DNA from: HGM10766 sp900757295 | Lineage (GTDB): Bacteria > Bacillota_I > Bacilli_A > RF39 > UBA660 | Direction: 5' to 3' | NCBI GenBank assembly: GCA_025992315.1 | Contig: DAJPHG010000001.1 | Span: 744,001-808,000 of the forward strand | Length of the DNA: 64,000 nucleotides | Part shown: positions 1 through 8,809 of the stretch, piece by piece | Layout of the letters: each line of letters begins with the position of its first letter | How positions within the stretch are numbered: position 1 is the first letter of the stretch | Translations under genes and position numbers: made by a program | Notes under the pieces: model-generated | What the model was told of the DNA's origin: nothing | Database searches by the model: none | What the model saw: the letters and a program-made list of their open reading frames with translations, nothing else

Positions 1-1
1 A

Positions 2-115
2 ATTGGAGAGATTGTTACTAAAAAAGAGGAAGATAAATGGTCTATATATAAAATAGATGTAACTGATGATAAAGATAATATCTATCCAATAGAAATAACT
101 TATTATAGAAAGTAA
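2..115 (+). CDS. C-terminal end of an unidentified protein (5' truncated)
   Basis: A reading frame is open from the window edge and stops at TAA 113-115, giving about 37 residues that are mixed charged and beta-prone, ending in a Y-Y-R-K tail. It converges on ylbJ and overlaps its stop by 13 bases. No family is recognised from this fragment, and coding status rests only on the open frame and normal residue composition. The upstream part lies outside the window. Confidence 0.45.
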   Translation: MGEIVTKKEEDKWSIYKIDVTDDKDNIYPIEITYYRK

Positions 116-981
116 AGTATAGTAAAAATAAAGATTGCTAATAAAACATGAATAATTCTAAAGCAAAAAAATCTTTTATAAGAAATATTAGTATCTATTA
201 AGATACTTTTTATTTGACTATGAATACTTAAACTACCAAATGAAATAAATAATAGTGCTAAAGCAGCTTTTATATATGTATAAGTATTTAAATTAATCAA
301 ACTATTTAAACCAGAAGAAAATTCTAATACTCCAGTAATTAGACAATTTATAAAATTACTAGAAATATAAATTTTTAATAAGGAAATAATTATATTATAA
401 AAAGTGATTGTTCCTAATATAAGTAGCATAGTATTAACACAATCTTTAATACATAGTGATATTATATTTCCCAGATTATTATGATTTATTTTAATACTAT
501 GATCATTATTTTTATCTTTCATAAAAAAATAAATAACAAAATTAGCTATATAATGGGAGATGATAATAGCTAGGGTAATTTTTTTAGAAAACATTAAAGA
601 TAAGACTGATAGTAAAAATAAGGGGTTAGCAAAAAAAGAAAAACATATAATATCATTTGCTTGTTTTAATGTGATTGATTTGTTTAGTAACATTTCTTTA
701 GTATATTTGGCATTGGAAGGAAATCCTGAAATTAATGCAAGTAACATAATCATTATTGAATTATTTATTTTAAAATATTTTTTTATAAATGATCCAATAT
801 TTAAATTTATTAATATGCTTCCTATGACCATAAATGGAAATAAAGAAGGGAATAGTCTAAATAACCATATTTCTGTAGAATTTTTAATACTAATAATAAC
901 TTCATTATAATTTATAAGCATTAAAAATAATATTATTATAAAAAATAATAAACTGCTAAATTCTTTAACGTTTTTTTTCAT
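103..981 (-). CDS. ylbJ: YlbJ/SpoVV-like sporulation membrane protein
   Basis: The 292-residue product is almost entirely hydrophobic, with roughly eight membrane segments. A conserved S-G-F-P-S-N-A-K element at residues 85-92 corresponds to the SGYP-type motif of the YlbJ/nucleoside-recognition family. In B. subtilis YlbJ (SpoVV) is required to move dipicolinic acid across the outer forespore membrane. The start ATG follows a GAGGAG Shine-Dalgarno. The divergent neighbour is a YlbL/SepM-type protease, which reproduces the ylbJ-ylbL proximity of B. subtilis (there separated by coaD) and supports the call. The protein is shorter than the roughly 400-residue Bacillus form. Substrate is inferred from family only. 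Confidence 0.75.
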   Translation of the reverse strand: MKKNVKEFSSLLFFIIILFLMLINYNEVIISIKNSTEIWLFRLFPSLFPFMVIGSILINLNIGSFIKKYFKINNSIMIMLLALISGFPSNAKYTKEMLLNKSITLKQANDIICFSFFANPLFLLSVLSLMFSKKITLAIIISHYIANFVIYFFMKDKNNDHSIKINHNNLGNIISLCIKDCVNTMLLILGTITFYNIIISLLKIYISSNFINCLITGVLEFSSGLNSLINLNTYTYIKAALALLFISFGSLSIHSQIKSILIDTNISYKRFFCFRIIHVLLAIFIFTILYFL

Positions 982-1024
982 AACTCCTCGATTTTTTTGA
1001 TATAATTATATAGGTGATGTGTTA

Positions 1025-2035
1025 ATGCTTAACAAAATATATGAAAAATTAAAAGAATTTATTAAAAATAATTATAAGTTTTTAATTTGTTTAGTTATTT
1101 TGAATATATTATTTTGGATAGAATTACCTTATGTTATCTATACGCCAGGTGGGGCAATTGATTTAAGTGATAGAATAACTATAAAAGATGAATATAATAG
1201 TTCAGGAAAGTTACAAATGGCATATGTATCGGCAGTTAAAGCTTCTATACCATTCACTTTAGCGTCTTTTATTATTCCAGATTGGGATTTGACTCCTAAA
1301 GATGAAGTTACTTTGGAAGATGAAAGTATTAGTCAAATGCAGAAAAAAGATCGAATGTATATGGAAGAATCAATTAATAATGCTAAGATAGCAGCTTTAA
1401 AAGAATTAGGTAAAGAAATAAAAGTAACTAAAGTTCATAATAAAGTTGTTTATGTTTCTAGTGATGCTACAACTGATTTAAAAATGGAAGATGAAATAAT
1501 AAGTGTAAATGGCAAGAAAATTAATTCATTAGAAGAGTATAAGAAAGAGGTAGAGTCATCTAAAGAAGGAGATATTTTAAATTTAAAGATACTGAGAAAT
1601 TCAAAAGAAAAAGATATTACAATAAAAGTTTATAATACAGAATATGGATTAAAAACTGGTATATCAATGGTAAGTATTTACGATTTTGAAAGTGATGTTG
1701 ACATTAATATAAAAAGTAAAATGAGTGAATCAGGACCTTCTGGAGGTTTAATGATGACTTTAGGTATATATAATGCTTTAACAAAAGATGATATTACTAA
1801 AGGAAAAAATATAGTAGGAACTGGTACTATTGATAAAGATGGTAATGTTGGTGAAATAGGTGGGGTTAAATATAAACTGATTGGTGCAGTAAGAAACAAG
1901 GCTGATGTGTTTATATGTCCTGAAGAAAACTATAAAGAATCAAAAAAGCTTGCAAAAGAAAAAGATTATGATATAATAGTTCTCACTGGTAAAAATTTAG
2001 AAGAAATTATAAATAAATTAAAGGAATTGAGTTGA
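1025..2035 (+). CDS. ylbL: PDZ / Lon-type serine protease (YlbL/SepM family)
   Basis: A membrane-anchored secreted protease: one N-terminal transmembrane helix (about residues 18-36), a PDZ domain (about 125-200), and a C-terminal S16 Lon-like domain. The catalytic serine sits in S-G-P-S-G-G (about residue 239) and the lysine in G-G-V-K-Y-K (about residue 284), so the Ser-Lys dyad is intact. In streptococci SepM trims a peptide pheromone, and in Bacillus YlbL is linked to degrading the checkpoint inhibitor YneA; the substrate here is unknown. AGGTGATG precedes the ATG at 1025; a GTG at 1019 would overlap that site and is less likely. The gene lies divergent from ylbJ. Confidence 0.85.
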   Translation: MLNKIYEKLKEFIKNNYKFLICLVILNILFWIELPYVIYTPGGAIDLSDRITIKDEYNSSGKLQMAYVSAVKASIPFTLASFIIPDWDLTPKDEVTLEDESISQMQKKDRMYMEESINNAKIAALKELGKEIKVTKVHNKVVYVSSDATTDLKMEDEIISVNGKKINSLEEYKKEVESSKEGDILNLKILRNSKEKDITIKVYNTEYGLKTGISMVSIYDFESDVDINIKSKMSESGPSGGLMMTLGIYNALTKDDITKGKNIVGTGTIDKDGNVGEIGGVKYKLIGAVRNKADVFICPEENYKESKKLAKEKDYDIIVLTGKNLEEIINKLKELS

Positions 2036-2039
2036 TATT

Positions 2040-2711
2040 ATGAAAAAAATTTTTGTTGAATATAATGCTTATTTAAGTGATTTATATAAGAGAGAAGAAA
2101 ATGTTGGAAAGAGTGAAAAAGAACTTATACTAGAAAATAAATTATATGAAAGAGCTTATACTGTAACTAAGTGTGGACCTAGAAGTCGTCAAAAGTTAAA
2201 TTTAGATTACACACCTTACTATGTAAAACCTGTTCTTAGTTTACATGGTAATAAATTAAGTGATATAGCTTATTTTAATGATGATTGTATCGGAATTTTA
2301 GTTAATGAAAATGAATTGGAAACATTAAATGTACCATTTAGTTCAGTGTATATTTTAGAACAATCTATGGTTAGAGGAGCTTTTTATAAAAGAACTGTTG
2401 ACAATATTTATTTAATGGAGTCATTAGATAATGAAGAGCTTAACACATTAAGTAAAGAAGAATCTACTTATTATAATAATTTTGTTAATAAGCCTAAGTT
2501 TGCTAAAGAAGTTAATGAGGATGGAACTATTTCACTTGTTGCATTACATGATGAAAATAGTAATTTAAAAAAATATGTTGAATGTGATGAAAATTATCCT
2601 GAAAGTATGGCTGAATTAATTAGTTATTTAAAAGTTAATTCTAAAGAAAATTTTGTTGCAGAAGACTTACCTTTAAGAGCTAAAAAACATAGAAGATTAC
2701 TTAAAAGATAA
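2040..2711 (+). CDS. conserved-looking hypothetical cytoplasmic protein
   Basis: 223 residues, acidic with a strongly basic C-terminal tail (K-K-H-R-R-L-L-K-R). There is no signal peptide, membrane helix or recognisable catalytic motif. A C-G-P-R-S-R-Q element near residue 45 and a Y-Y-V-K-P-V-L stretch are the most distinctive points. It starts 4 bases after the protease stop, so it is probably co-transcribed, and is closed by a terminator before mutS. The family is not recognised; translation is credible from its length, codon use and tight spacing. Confidence 0.6.
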   Translation: MKKIFVEYNAYLSDLYKREENVGKSEKELILENKLYERAYTVTKCGPRSRQKLNLDYTPYYVKPVLSLHGNKLSDIAYFNDDCIGILVNENELETLNVPFSSVYILEQSMVRGAFYKRTVDNIYLMESLDNEELNTLSKEESTYYNNFVNKPKFAKEVNEDGTISLVALHDENSNLKKYVECDENYPESMAELISYLKVNSKENFVAEDLPLRAKKHRRLLKR

Positions 2712-2733
2712 ATAGGATTTTTCCTATTTTTTT
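2710..2733 (+). terminator. Rho-independent terminator after the ylbL operon
   Basis: Stem AAATAGGA / TCCTATTT with a short T-rich loop followed by seven T. It overlaps the stop of the hypothetical gene. A TATAAT for mutS follows at about 2736. Confidence 0.8.
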
Positions 2734-2757
2734 GTTATAATAATAGTTGGTGTTAGT

Positions 2758-5292
2758 ATGAAAAGAAATGAAGTAAATAGAAATGAATTGTCTCCAATGA
2801 TGAAACAATATATGGAGATTAAAGATAATTATGAAGAAGAAATATTATTTTTTAGATTAGGCGATTTTTATGAATTATTTTTTGAAGATGGTATTCTAGC
2901 TTCAAGAGAATTAGAGTTAACTTTAACGGGAAAAAATGCAGGTTTAAAAGAAAGAATTCCAATGTGTGGTGTACCTTTTCATTCTGTTAAACCTTATTTA
3001 GAAAAATTAGTTAATAAAGGATATAAAGTAGCAATATGTGAGCAGTTAGAAGATCCTAAAAGTACTAAAGGAATGGTAAAAAGAGGAGTAGTTCAAGTTG
3101 TAAGTAAAGGTACTTTAGTAGATTTAGAATTTTTAAAAGAATATGATAATAATTATATTGGGAGTGTATTAGATTTTAAAACTAAATATATCTTAACTTA
3201 TGCTGATGTATCTACTGGTGATTTTTACGTTTGTGAACTTCCTTATAATCAAGATAAATTATTAAGTGAAATTTTAAATTTAAATTTAAAAGAGGTTATT
3301 TTAGCAGATAATAGCGATACTAATTTAATAAATGTTTTAAAAAATAATTATGGTATAGGAATAACAATAAATAGTGAATATTTAGAAGACAGTTATGAAT
3401 CTATTTATAAAGATATAAAGGATATGTATTACTTAGCTGGTATTAAACATTTATTATATTATTTAGTTATAAAAGAGTTAAAAGATTTATCTCATATTAA
3501 GGAAGTTAAAATAGTAACTAAAGATAATTATTTAAGTATGGATGTTCATACTATTAGAAATCTTGAATTATTTGAAACTTTACGTCTAAAAGAAAGAACT
3601 TATTCTTTAATTTGGCTACTTGATAAAACTAAGACTGCAATGGGAAGCAGAAAGTTAAAATATTGGTTACAAAATCCGCTTAAAGATATTGAAACTATAA
3701 ATAGTAGATATGATCAAATTGAAAAGCTTAATAATGAATTTCTTATTAAAGAAAGTATTAGAAATGATTTATTTGAAGTATATGATTTAGAAAGATTGTG
3801 TGCTAAGGTTATATGTGGATCATTAAATGCTAGAGATGTTTTACAAATTAAGAATTCTTTAAAAGTATTACCTAGTATTATTGATAAAGTAAAAAGTTTA
3901 AATTTTAATTTGAATATAAGTGATCATAATACTTTATATAACTTACTTGAAAAAGCAATTAATGAAAATCCACCATTGACTTTAAAAGAAGGATTTTTAA
4001 TAAAAGAAGGATATAACGAAGAGTTAGATGAATTAAGAAGTATTAGAAGTGGCGGAAAAGAATTTATTTCTACTTTAGAAGCTAGTGAAAAAGAGCGTAC
4101 TGGAATTAAAAATTTAAGAGTAGGCTACAATCGTATTTTTGGATACTATATTGAAGTTAGCAAAGGAAATATAAAGGATATAGACGATTCATGGGGATGG
4201 GAAAGAAGACAAACTTTAACTAATTGTGAAAGATATATTACTCCTTTGTTAAAGGAAAAAGAAGCCTTGGTTTTAAATGCTGAAGAGAAAATTATTGAAT
4301 TAGAATATAACTTATTTTTAGAAGTAAAAGAAGCAATAAAAAAAGAAATATTTGCTTTAAAAACAACTGCAGATGAAATAAGTAAACTAGATGCTATAAT
4401 TGCTTTATCTGTTGCTAGTGAAGAATATAATTTAGTTAGACCAGAATTAACTACTAAAAATATAGTAGATATAAAAGAAGGAAGACATCCAGTTGTAGAA
4501 AGAGTTAGCAAATCTACTTATATATCAAATGATTGTGTAATGAATGAAAATACAGATACTTTGTTAATTACTGGACCTAATATGTCAGGTAAGAGTACTT
4601 ATATGAGGCAATTGGCAATAATAATTATTATGGCTCAAATGGGATCTTTTGTTCCAGCTAAGAGTGCAATTTTACCAGTTTTTGATAAAATATTTACTAG
4701 AATAGGAGCTAGTGATGATTTAGTAAGTGGGGAATCTACTTTTATGGTAGAAATGCTAGAAGCAAGAAATGCTATTGTAAATGCAACTTCTCATAGTTTG
4801 ATTTTATTTGATGAATTAGGTAGAGGTACGGCTACTTATGATGGAATGAGTATTGCAGAAGCTATACTAGAATATATTAGTAAAAATATAAAATGTAAGA
4901 CTTTATTTTCAACACATTATCATGAATTAACTAGTTTAGATCAAAAGTTTAGTAATATTAAGAATGTTCATGTATCAGCTTTAGAAGAAAATGGAAATAT
5001 TACATTTTTACATAAAATAAAAGATGGGGCAGTTGATAAGAGTTATGGTATTCATGTAGCTAGATTGGCCAAAATGCCAGATGAGTTATTAAAAAGAGCA
5101 GATGAAATATTAAAAGTTTATGAAAGTGAAAGTAAAGTTGAAAAGCAAGAGCAGTTTGTTTTTGATTTGACTCCAACTAAAAAAGAAGATTCTAAGATTG
5201 AACAAGAATTAGAAAAAATTGAGCCATTACAAATGACTCCAATAGAAGCAATAAATAAATTATATGAGTTAAAACAGTTATTAAAAAAATAA
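2758..5292 (+). CDS. mutS: DNA mismatch repair protein MutS
   Basis: 844 residues, normal length for MutS1. It recognises mismatches and small loops in DNA and recruits MutL. The mismatch-contact motif F-Y-E is at residues 37-39 within the N-terminal domain; connector, core/lever and clamp follow. The C-terminal ATPase has the Walker A G-P-N-M-S-G-K-S-T (about 605-613), a D-E-L-G-R-G-T Walker B/signature region and an S-T-H-Y-H switch histidine. Its own TATAAT-type promoter appears to lie just after the preceding terminator. mutL is not in this window. Confidence 0.97.
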   Translation: MKRNEVNRNELSPMMKQYMEIKDNYEEEILFFRLGDFYELFFEDGILASRELELTLTGKNAGLKERIPMCGVPFHSVKPYLEKLVNKGYKVAICEQLEDPKSTKGMVKRGVVQVVSKGTLVDLEFLKEYDNNYIGSVLDFKTKYILTYADVSTGDFYVCELPYNQDKLLSEILNLNLKEVILADNSDTNLINVLKNNYGIGITINSEYLEDSYESIYKDIKDMYYLAGIKHLLYYLVIKELKDLSHIKEVKIVTKDNYLSMDVHTIRNLELFETLRLKERTYSLIWLLDKTKTAMGSRKLKYWLQNPLKDIETINSRYDQIEKLNNEFLIKESIRNDLFEVYDLERLCAKVICGSLNARDVLQIKNSLKVLPSIIDKVKSLNFNLNISDHNTLYNLLEKAINENPPLTLKEGFLIKEGYNEELDELRSIRSGGKEFISTLEASEKERTGIKNLRVGYNRIFGYYIEVSKGNIKDIDDSWGWERRQTLTNCERYITPLLKEKEALVLNAEEKIIELEYNLFLEVKEAIKKEIFALKTTADEISKLDAIIALSVASEEYNLVRPELTTKNIVDIKEGRHPVVERVSKSTYISNDCVMNENTDTLLITGPNMSGKSTYMRQLAIIIIMAQMGSFVPAKSAILPVFDKIFTRIGASDDLVSGESTFMVEMLEARNAIVNATSHSLILFDELGRGTATYDGMSIAEAILEYISKNIKCKTLFSTHYHELTSLDQKFSNIKNVHVSALEENGNITFLHKIKDGAVDKSYGIHVARLAKMPDELLKRADEILKVYESESKVEKQEQFVFDLTPTKKEDSKIEQELEKIEPLQMTPIEAINKLYELKQLLKK

Positions 5293-5383
5293 GTATATTA
5301 AAACATATTTATTTTTTATGACATTGATTAAATTTATAATAATATGGTATTATATATAATAGAGAAAAGATTGGTGATGTAAT

Positions 5384-7468
5384 GTGTTAAAACCTAGTAA
5401 TAATATTGATAAAGAATTAAAAAAGGTTCAAGACAAAGGGATAACAAATTCTAAAAATAAAATTATTGTTATTGTTGTAGCTATTGCTGTTACAGTGTTT
5501 TTAGGGACAACATATGCATTATTTTCATCAGATGGAGTATTAACAGCATATTCTTCTAAAGTTAATAAAAAAGTAACAGTTACAGTTAATTCTACCAATG
5601 GTACAGTTAATTCTTTATCAGGAATCATTTTAAAAGACAACGAAATAAAAACTTCTCCTAACTTTTCTGCTAGTCATACAGATAAAGGTTTATATGTTCA
5701 AAAAGACGACAATACAAAAAGCGTAGATGGAAAGCCAACATATTACTTTAGAGGAAATGTAACAAATAATTATGTTACATTTGCAGGTATGACATGGCGA
5801 ATAGTCAGAATAAATGAAGATGGAACTATAAGATTGATATCTGCACTTCAGTATGATGGTGGAGCATATAGTGGAATTGCAAATGGTTCTTATGAGAGTA
5901 GTTCTATAAAAACAAAAATAGATAATTGGTATAATAATTTATCTACAGCTAATCAAAGCTTAATTGCAACTGGAGTATTTTGTAATGATACAACATTAAC
6001 TGCTTCTAGTAGATTAAGTTCAAGTCCTACATTTGTATGTCCAACTAATGCTAAAACGTTAAATTTAAAAGCTGGTATAATATCAGCAGATGAATTAAGA
6101 TATTCAGGATCAGCAATTAATGCAAATGGAAATACATTTATAAATAATGGATGGACATGGACAATGACAATGGCAAGTAGTACTAGAATGTATTACATAC
6201 GTGATGCTGGAGTATGGAATGATGCTGATGGTACAATAACAAGTAGATATAGAAACTATAGATACATTATTAATTTAAATTCTGATGTTACAGTTACCAG
6301 TGGAGATGGAACATCATCTAATCCATTTGTTGTAGCTAGTAATTCATTAACTAGTGTATCAAATACTGCAGATTATAAAGTGACTCAGTATTTTAGTGCT
6401 ATTCCAAATTCTGGATATGAGTATGAATCATTAAGTTGTACTAATAGCCAATCTGCATCTTATGATAAAGCAACTGAAAAATTAATGATTACTCCTACTA
6501 AAGATACAACTTGTACAGTTAAATTTAAGAAAAAAACAATTTCTAACACAATATTGGCTAGTAACACAATTATTACCTCTACACCAGATTTTTCTAAAGG
6601 AGAACCACCTGCTAGTGGAACAAATACTGGAAGTGGGTTGTATAAAACGGAAGATGATGATGGAACTAGTTACTATTTTAGAGGTGCTATAGATAATAAT
6701 TATGTATCATTTGCAGGCTTTACATGGCATATAGTAAGAATTAACGGAGATGGAACTATTAGATTAATATTGCCTAAATCAATAGTTTATGATGGCTTTG
6801 TAGATTTTGAATTTAATTCATCTGCATTAGATGCAAAATATGTAGGATATACATATGATAATGCAAGTGCTTGTACTAAAAGTAGTCCATGTATATCTTC
6901 ATTTAATAGTAGTAGTTCCACTTTTTCTAATAATAAAACTGTAACTAATAGTTCAATAAAATCAACATTAGAAAATTGGTACAAAGAGAAGCTAGCTAGT
7001 TATGATTCTAAAATAGCTTTAAGTAGTTTTTGCAATGACACATCTTATACTTTAGATGGGTCGTACTATTATTATGGAGCGTTAACTAGAACTGGCGGTT
7101 TCAGTCCGAGTTTAAAATGCCCTGATACATCTCAAACATATGGTGGAAATTATAAATTAAAAATAGGGTTATTAACTACAGATGAATCAAATTTTGCGGG
7201 TTTAGGATTAAGTACATCTTCATCAAATGCTGCTCAAAGTACAAATTATATCTATCATTCAGTACCATCTACTGGTTGGTATAGTATGTCTCCTAAATAT
7301 TGGAGATATAAAAAATCTTATGTATTTTTAAATCGCGATGGATCATATAACGGTATTGATTATGCTACAAATTATGAAAGAGGAGTCTTCCCAGTTATCA
7401 ACTTAAATTCAAATGTTGATATAACAGGTGGGGATGGAACTAGTAGTAATCCTTATACAATCGGATAA
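5384..7468 (+). CDS. cell-surface protein with two copies of a roughly 250-residue domain
   Basis: 694 residues. A short cytoplasmic, Lys-rich head is followed by one hydrophobic segment (about 27-48) ending in T-Y-A-L-F-S-S, similar to the export/anchor region of TasA/camelysin-type proteins. Two related domains follow (about 115-325 and 420-690). Each opens with Y-Y-F-R-G and N-N-Y-V-(T/S)-F-A-G, then W-(R/H)-I-V-R-I-N-x-D-G-T-I-R-L-I, and each ends with I-N-L-N-S-(D/N)-V and G-D-G-T-S-S-N-P. A beta-rich linker (about 340-390) resembles bacterial repeat modules. The GTG start follows TTGGTGATG. Function is unknown; adhesion or matrix is a guess from architecture. Confidence 0.7.
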   Translation: MLKPSNNIDKELKKVQDKGITNSKNKIIVIVVAIAVTVFLGTTYALFSSDGVLTAYSSKVNKKVTVTVNSTNGTVNSLSGIILKDNEIKTSPNFSASHTDKGLYVQKDDNTKSVDGKPTYYFRGNVTNNYVTFAGMTWRIVRINEDGTIRLISALQYDGGAYSGIANGSYESSSIKTKIDNWYNNLSTANQSLIATGVFCNDTTLTASSRLSSSPTFVCPTNAKTLNLKAGIISADELRYSGSAINANGNTFINNGWTWTMTMASSTRMYYIRDAGVWNDADGTITSRYRNYRYIINLNSDVTVTSGDGTSSNPFVVASNSLTSVSNTADYKVTQYFSAIPNSGYEYESLSCTNSQSASYDKATEKLMITPTKDTTCTVKFKKKTISNTILASNTIITSTPDFSKGEPPASGTNTGSGLYKTEDDDGTSYYFRGAIDNNYVSFAGFTWHIVRINGDGTIRLILPKSIVYDGFVDFEFNSSALDAKYVGYTYDNASACTKSSPCISSFNSSSSTFSNNKTVTNSSIKSTLENWYKEKLASYDSKIALSSFCNDTSYTLDGSYYYYGALTRTGGFSPSLKCPDTSQTYGGNYKLKIGLLTTDESNFAGLGLSTSSSNAAQSTNYIYHSVPSTGWYSMSPKYWRYKKSYVFLNRDGSYNGIDYATNYERGVFPVINLNSNVDITGGDGTSSNPYTIG

Positions 7469-7480
7469 TAGTTACTTTAC

Positions 7481-7524
7481 AAAAAGTGTAAATTTTTAAA
7501 TAAAACTTGATTTGCACTTTTTAT
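7481..7524 (+). terminator. terminator after the surface-protein gene
   Basis: AAAAAGTGTAAA pairs with TTTGCACTTTTT across an AT-rich loop, ending in a T run. Confidence 0.7.
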
Positions 7525-7563
7525 TATGTTATTCTATCTGTAGAGTAAAAGGTGGTGTCCATT

Positions 7564-8742
7564 ATGGATATTTTAAACAAAATATATAATAGTGAATATT
7601 TTGTTATTGGTTTGTTTGTAGTTATTGGAATACTAGCTGTTATATTTTTAGTACTAGTTTTTTCTGGTAAAAAGAGCAAAAAGAAAGAAAAAGTAAATGA
7701 AATTAAAGAAGATAGTAATAAATTAGAAGAAAATTTAGCAACTATTGATAATACAAATAATTTGGTTGATTCAACTAATAATTTAAATGTAAATGATGAT
7801 ATAACTCAACCTATAGAAACATTAAATATTGATAATCATATTAATAATGCTTCAATGAGTAATAATGAAATTCAAGATTTAGGTAAAATGACTTTTGAAC
7901 CTATTAATGAACCTGAGGTTAAACCAATAGAACCTGTTGTAGAAACTCCAGAAGTTATTGAAGAACAACCTAAGGAAGAAGAAAATTTATTTAATACAAG
8001 TATTTTTCATGAAATGCCAGCTGAATTAGCTAATATTTCAATTGATCCTATTATACCTAATGTTGATGAACCAAAAAAAGAAATGGCTAAGGAAGAGAAC
8101 AATTCTGCTAGTTTATTTGAACCGTTACCTAATATGGATGCAGTGGAAATACCAAAGATTAATGAAAATAATGAAAAAAGACATAGTGAGCCTTCTTTTG
8201 TCTTACCATCTTTTGAAGTACCTACTATAAAAGAAGATTTACCTAGTGTAAAAGAAGAGCCAAAAGTTGATATTAAACCTATAGAAACTCATGAAAGAGT
8301 TTCTATGCCTAATCAATTTAGTTCAGTATATGTTAATAAGGAAAAACCAAAAGTTGAGGAACCTAAACCAGTAATTAATGAAAATAAAGTTCCTCCCTAT
8401 GATCCAACATTATTTGAAAGAAAATTTGAACATAATTTTGATCAGCCAACAATGCCAGAAGTGAAAAAAGTAGAACCTGTTGTAGCTAATAATATGAATG
8501 AAGTAAAAATGCCTGAGGTAAATTCAATTCCACCGTTGGAACCAATGAATAGCAATGTAAATGTTCAAGACTTTGAACTACCTCAAATAAATCCAAATAA
8601 TACTTTTGATTTTGAACTTCCTAGTTTAGCAAAAACAAAAACAGAAGAAGTTTCAAATAATAATAATAATAATGTATCTAATATAGAAAGTAACAATAAT
8701 AGTTTTCCTAATTTTACTTCAGAAACTTATGATATAAAGTAA
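7564..8742 (+). CDS. membrane-anchored, low-complexity Pro/Glu/Asn-rich protein
   Basis: 392 residues from the ATG at 7564, which is placed 8 bases after GGTGG; a GTG at 7552 would fall inside the ribosome site. A single transmembrane helix (about residues 11-33) is followed by K-K-S-K-K-K-E-K, then about 330 residues of predicted disorder rich in E, P, N and K with recurrent V-E-x-P and F-E-L-P type short motifs. The N-terminus-out, basic-cluster-in pattern suggests a cytoplasmic tail. A run of AAT codons near 8657 encodes poly-Asn. No family is recognised. Topology is reminiscent of membrane tethers of the division machinery, but nothing in the sequence proves it. Confidence 0.6.
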   Translation: MDILNKIYNSEYFVIGLFVVIGILAVIFLVLVFSGKKSKKKEKVNEIKEDSNKLEENLATIDNTNNLVDSTNNLNVNDDITQPIETLNIDNHINNASMSNNEIQDLGKMTFEPINEPEVKPIEPVVETPEVIEEQPKEEENLFNTSIFHEMPAELANISIDPIIPNVDEPKKEMAKEENNSASLFEPLPNMDAVEIPKINENNEKRHSEPSFVLPSFEVPTIKEDLPSVKEEPKVDIKPIETHERVSMPNQFSSVYVNKEKPKVEEPKPVINENKVPPYDPTLFERKFEHNFDQPTMPEVKKVEPVVANNMNEVKMPEVNSIPPLEPMNSNVNVQDFELPQINPNNTFDFELPSLAKTKTEEVSNNNNNNVSNIESNNNSFPNFTSETYDIK

Positions 8743-8752
8743 ATTAGATTGT

Positions 8753-8779
8753 AAAGATTCTTGTAGAGAATCTTTTTTC
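8753..8779 (+). terminator. terminator upstream of parE
   Basis: AAAGATTC / GAATCTTT stem with a 7-base loop and T run; a TATAAT for parE follows at about 8783. Confidence 0.85.
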
Positions 8780-8809
8780 TATGGTATAATTTTAGAAGGT
8801 GAATATAAT

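Noticed and set aside
560..910. Long open frame on the plus strand inside ylbJ
   Set aside because: Antisense to a clear membrane-protein gene, no ribosome site, composition is a mirror of the hydrophobic minus-strand frame.
8655..8672. AAT trinucleotide repeat as a phase-variation switch
   Set aside because: Changes in whole AAT units keep the frame and only alter the number of Asn residues.
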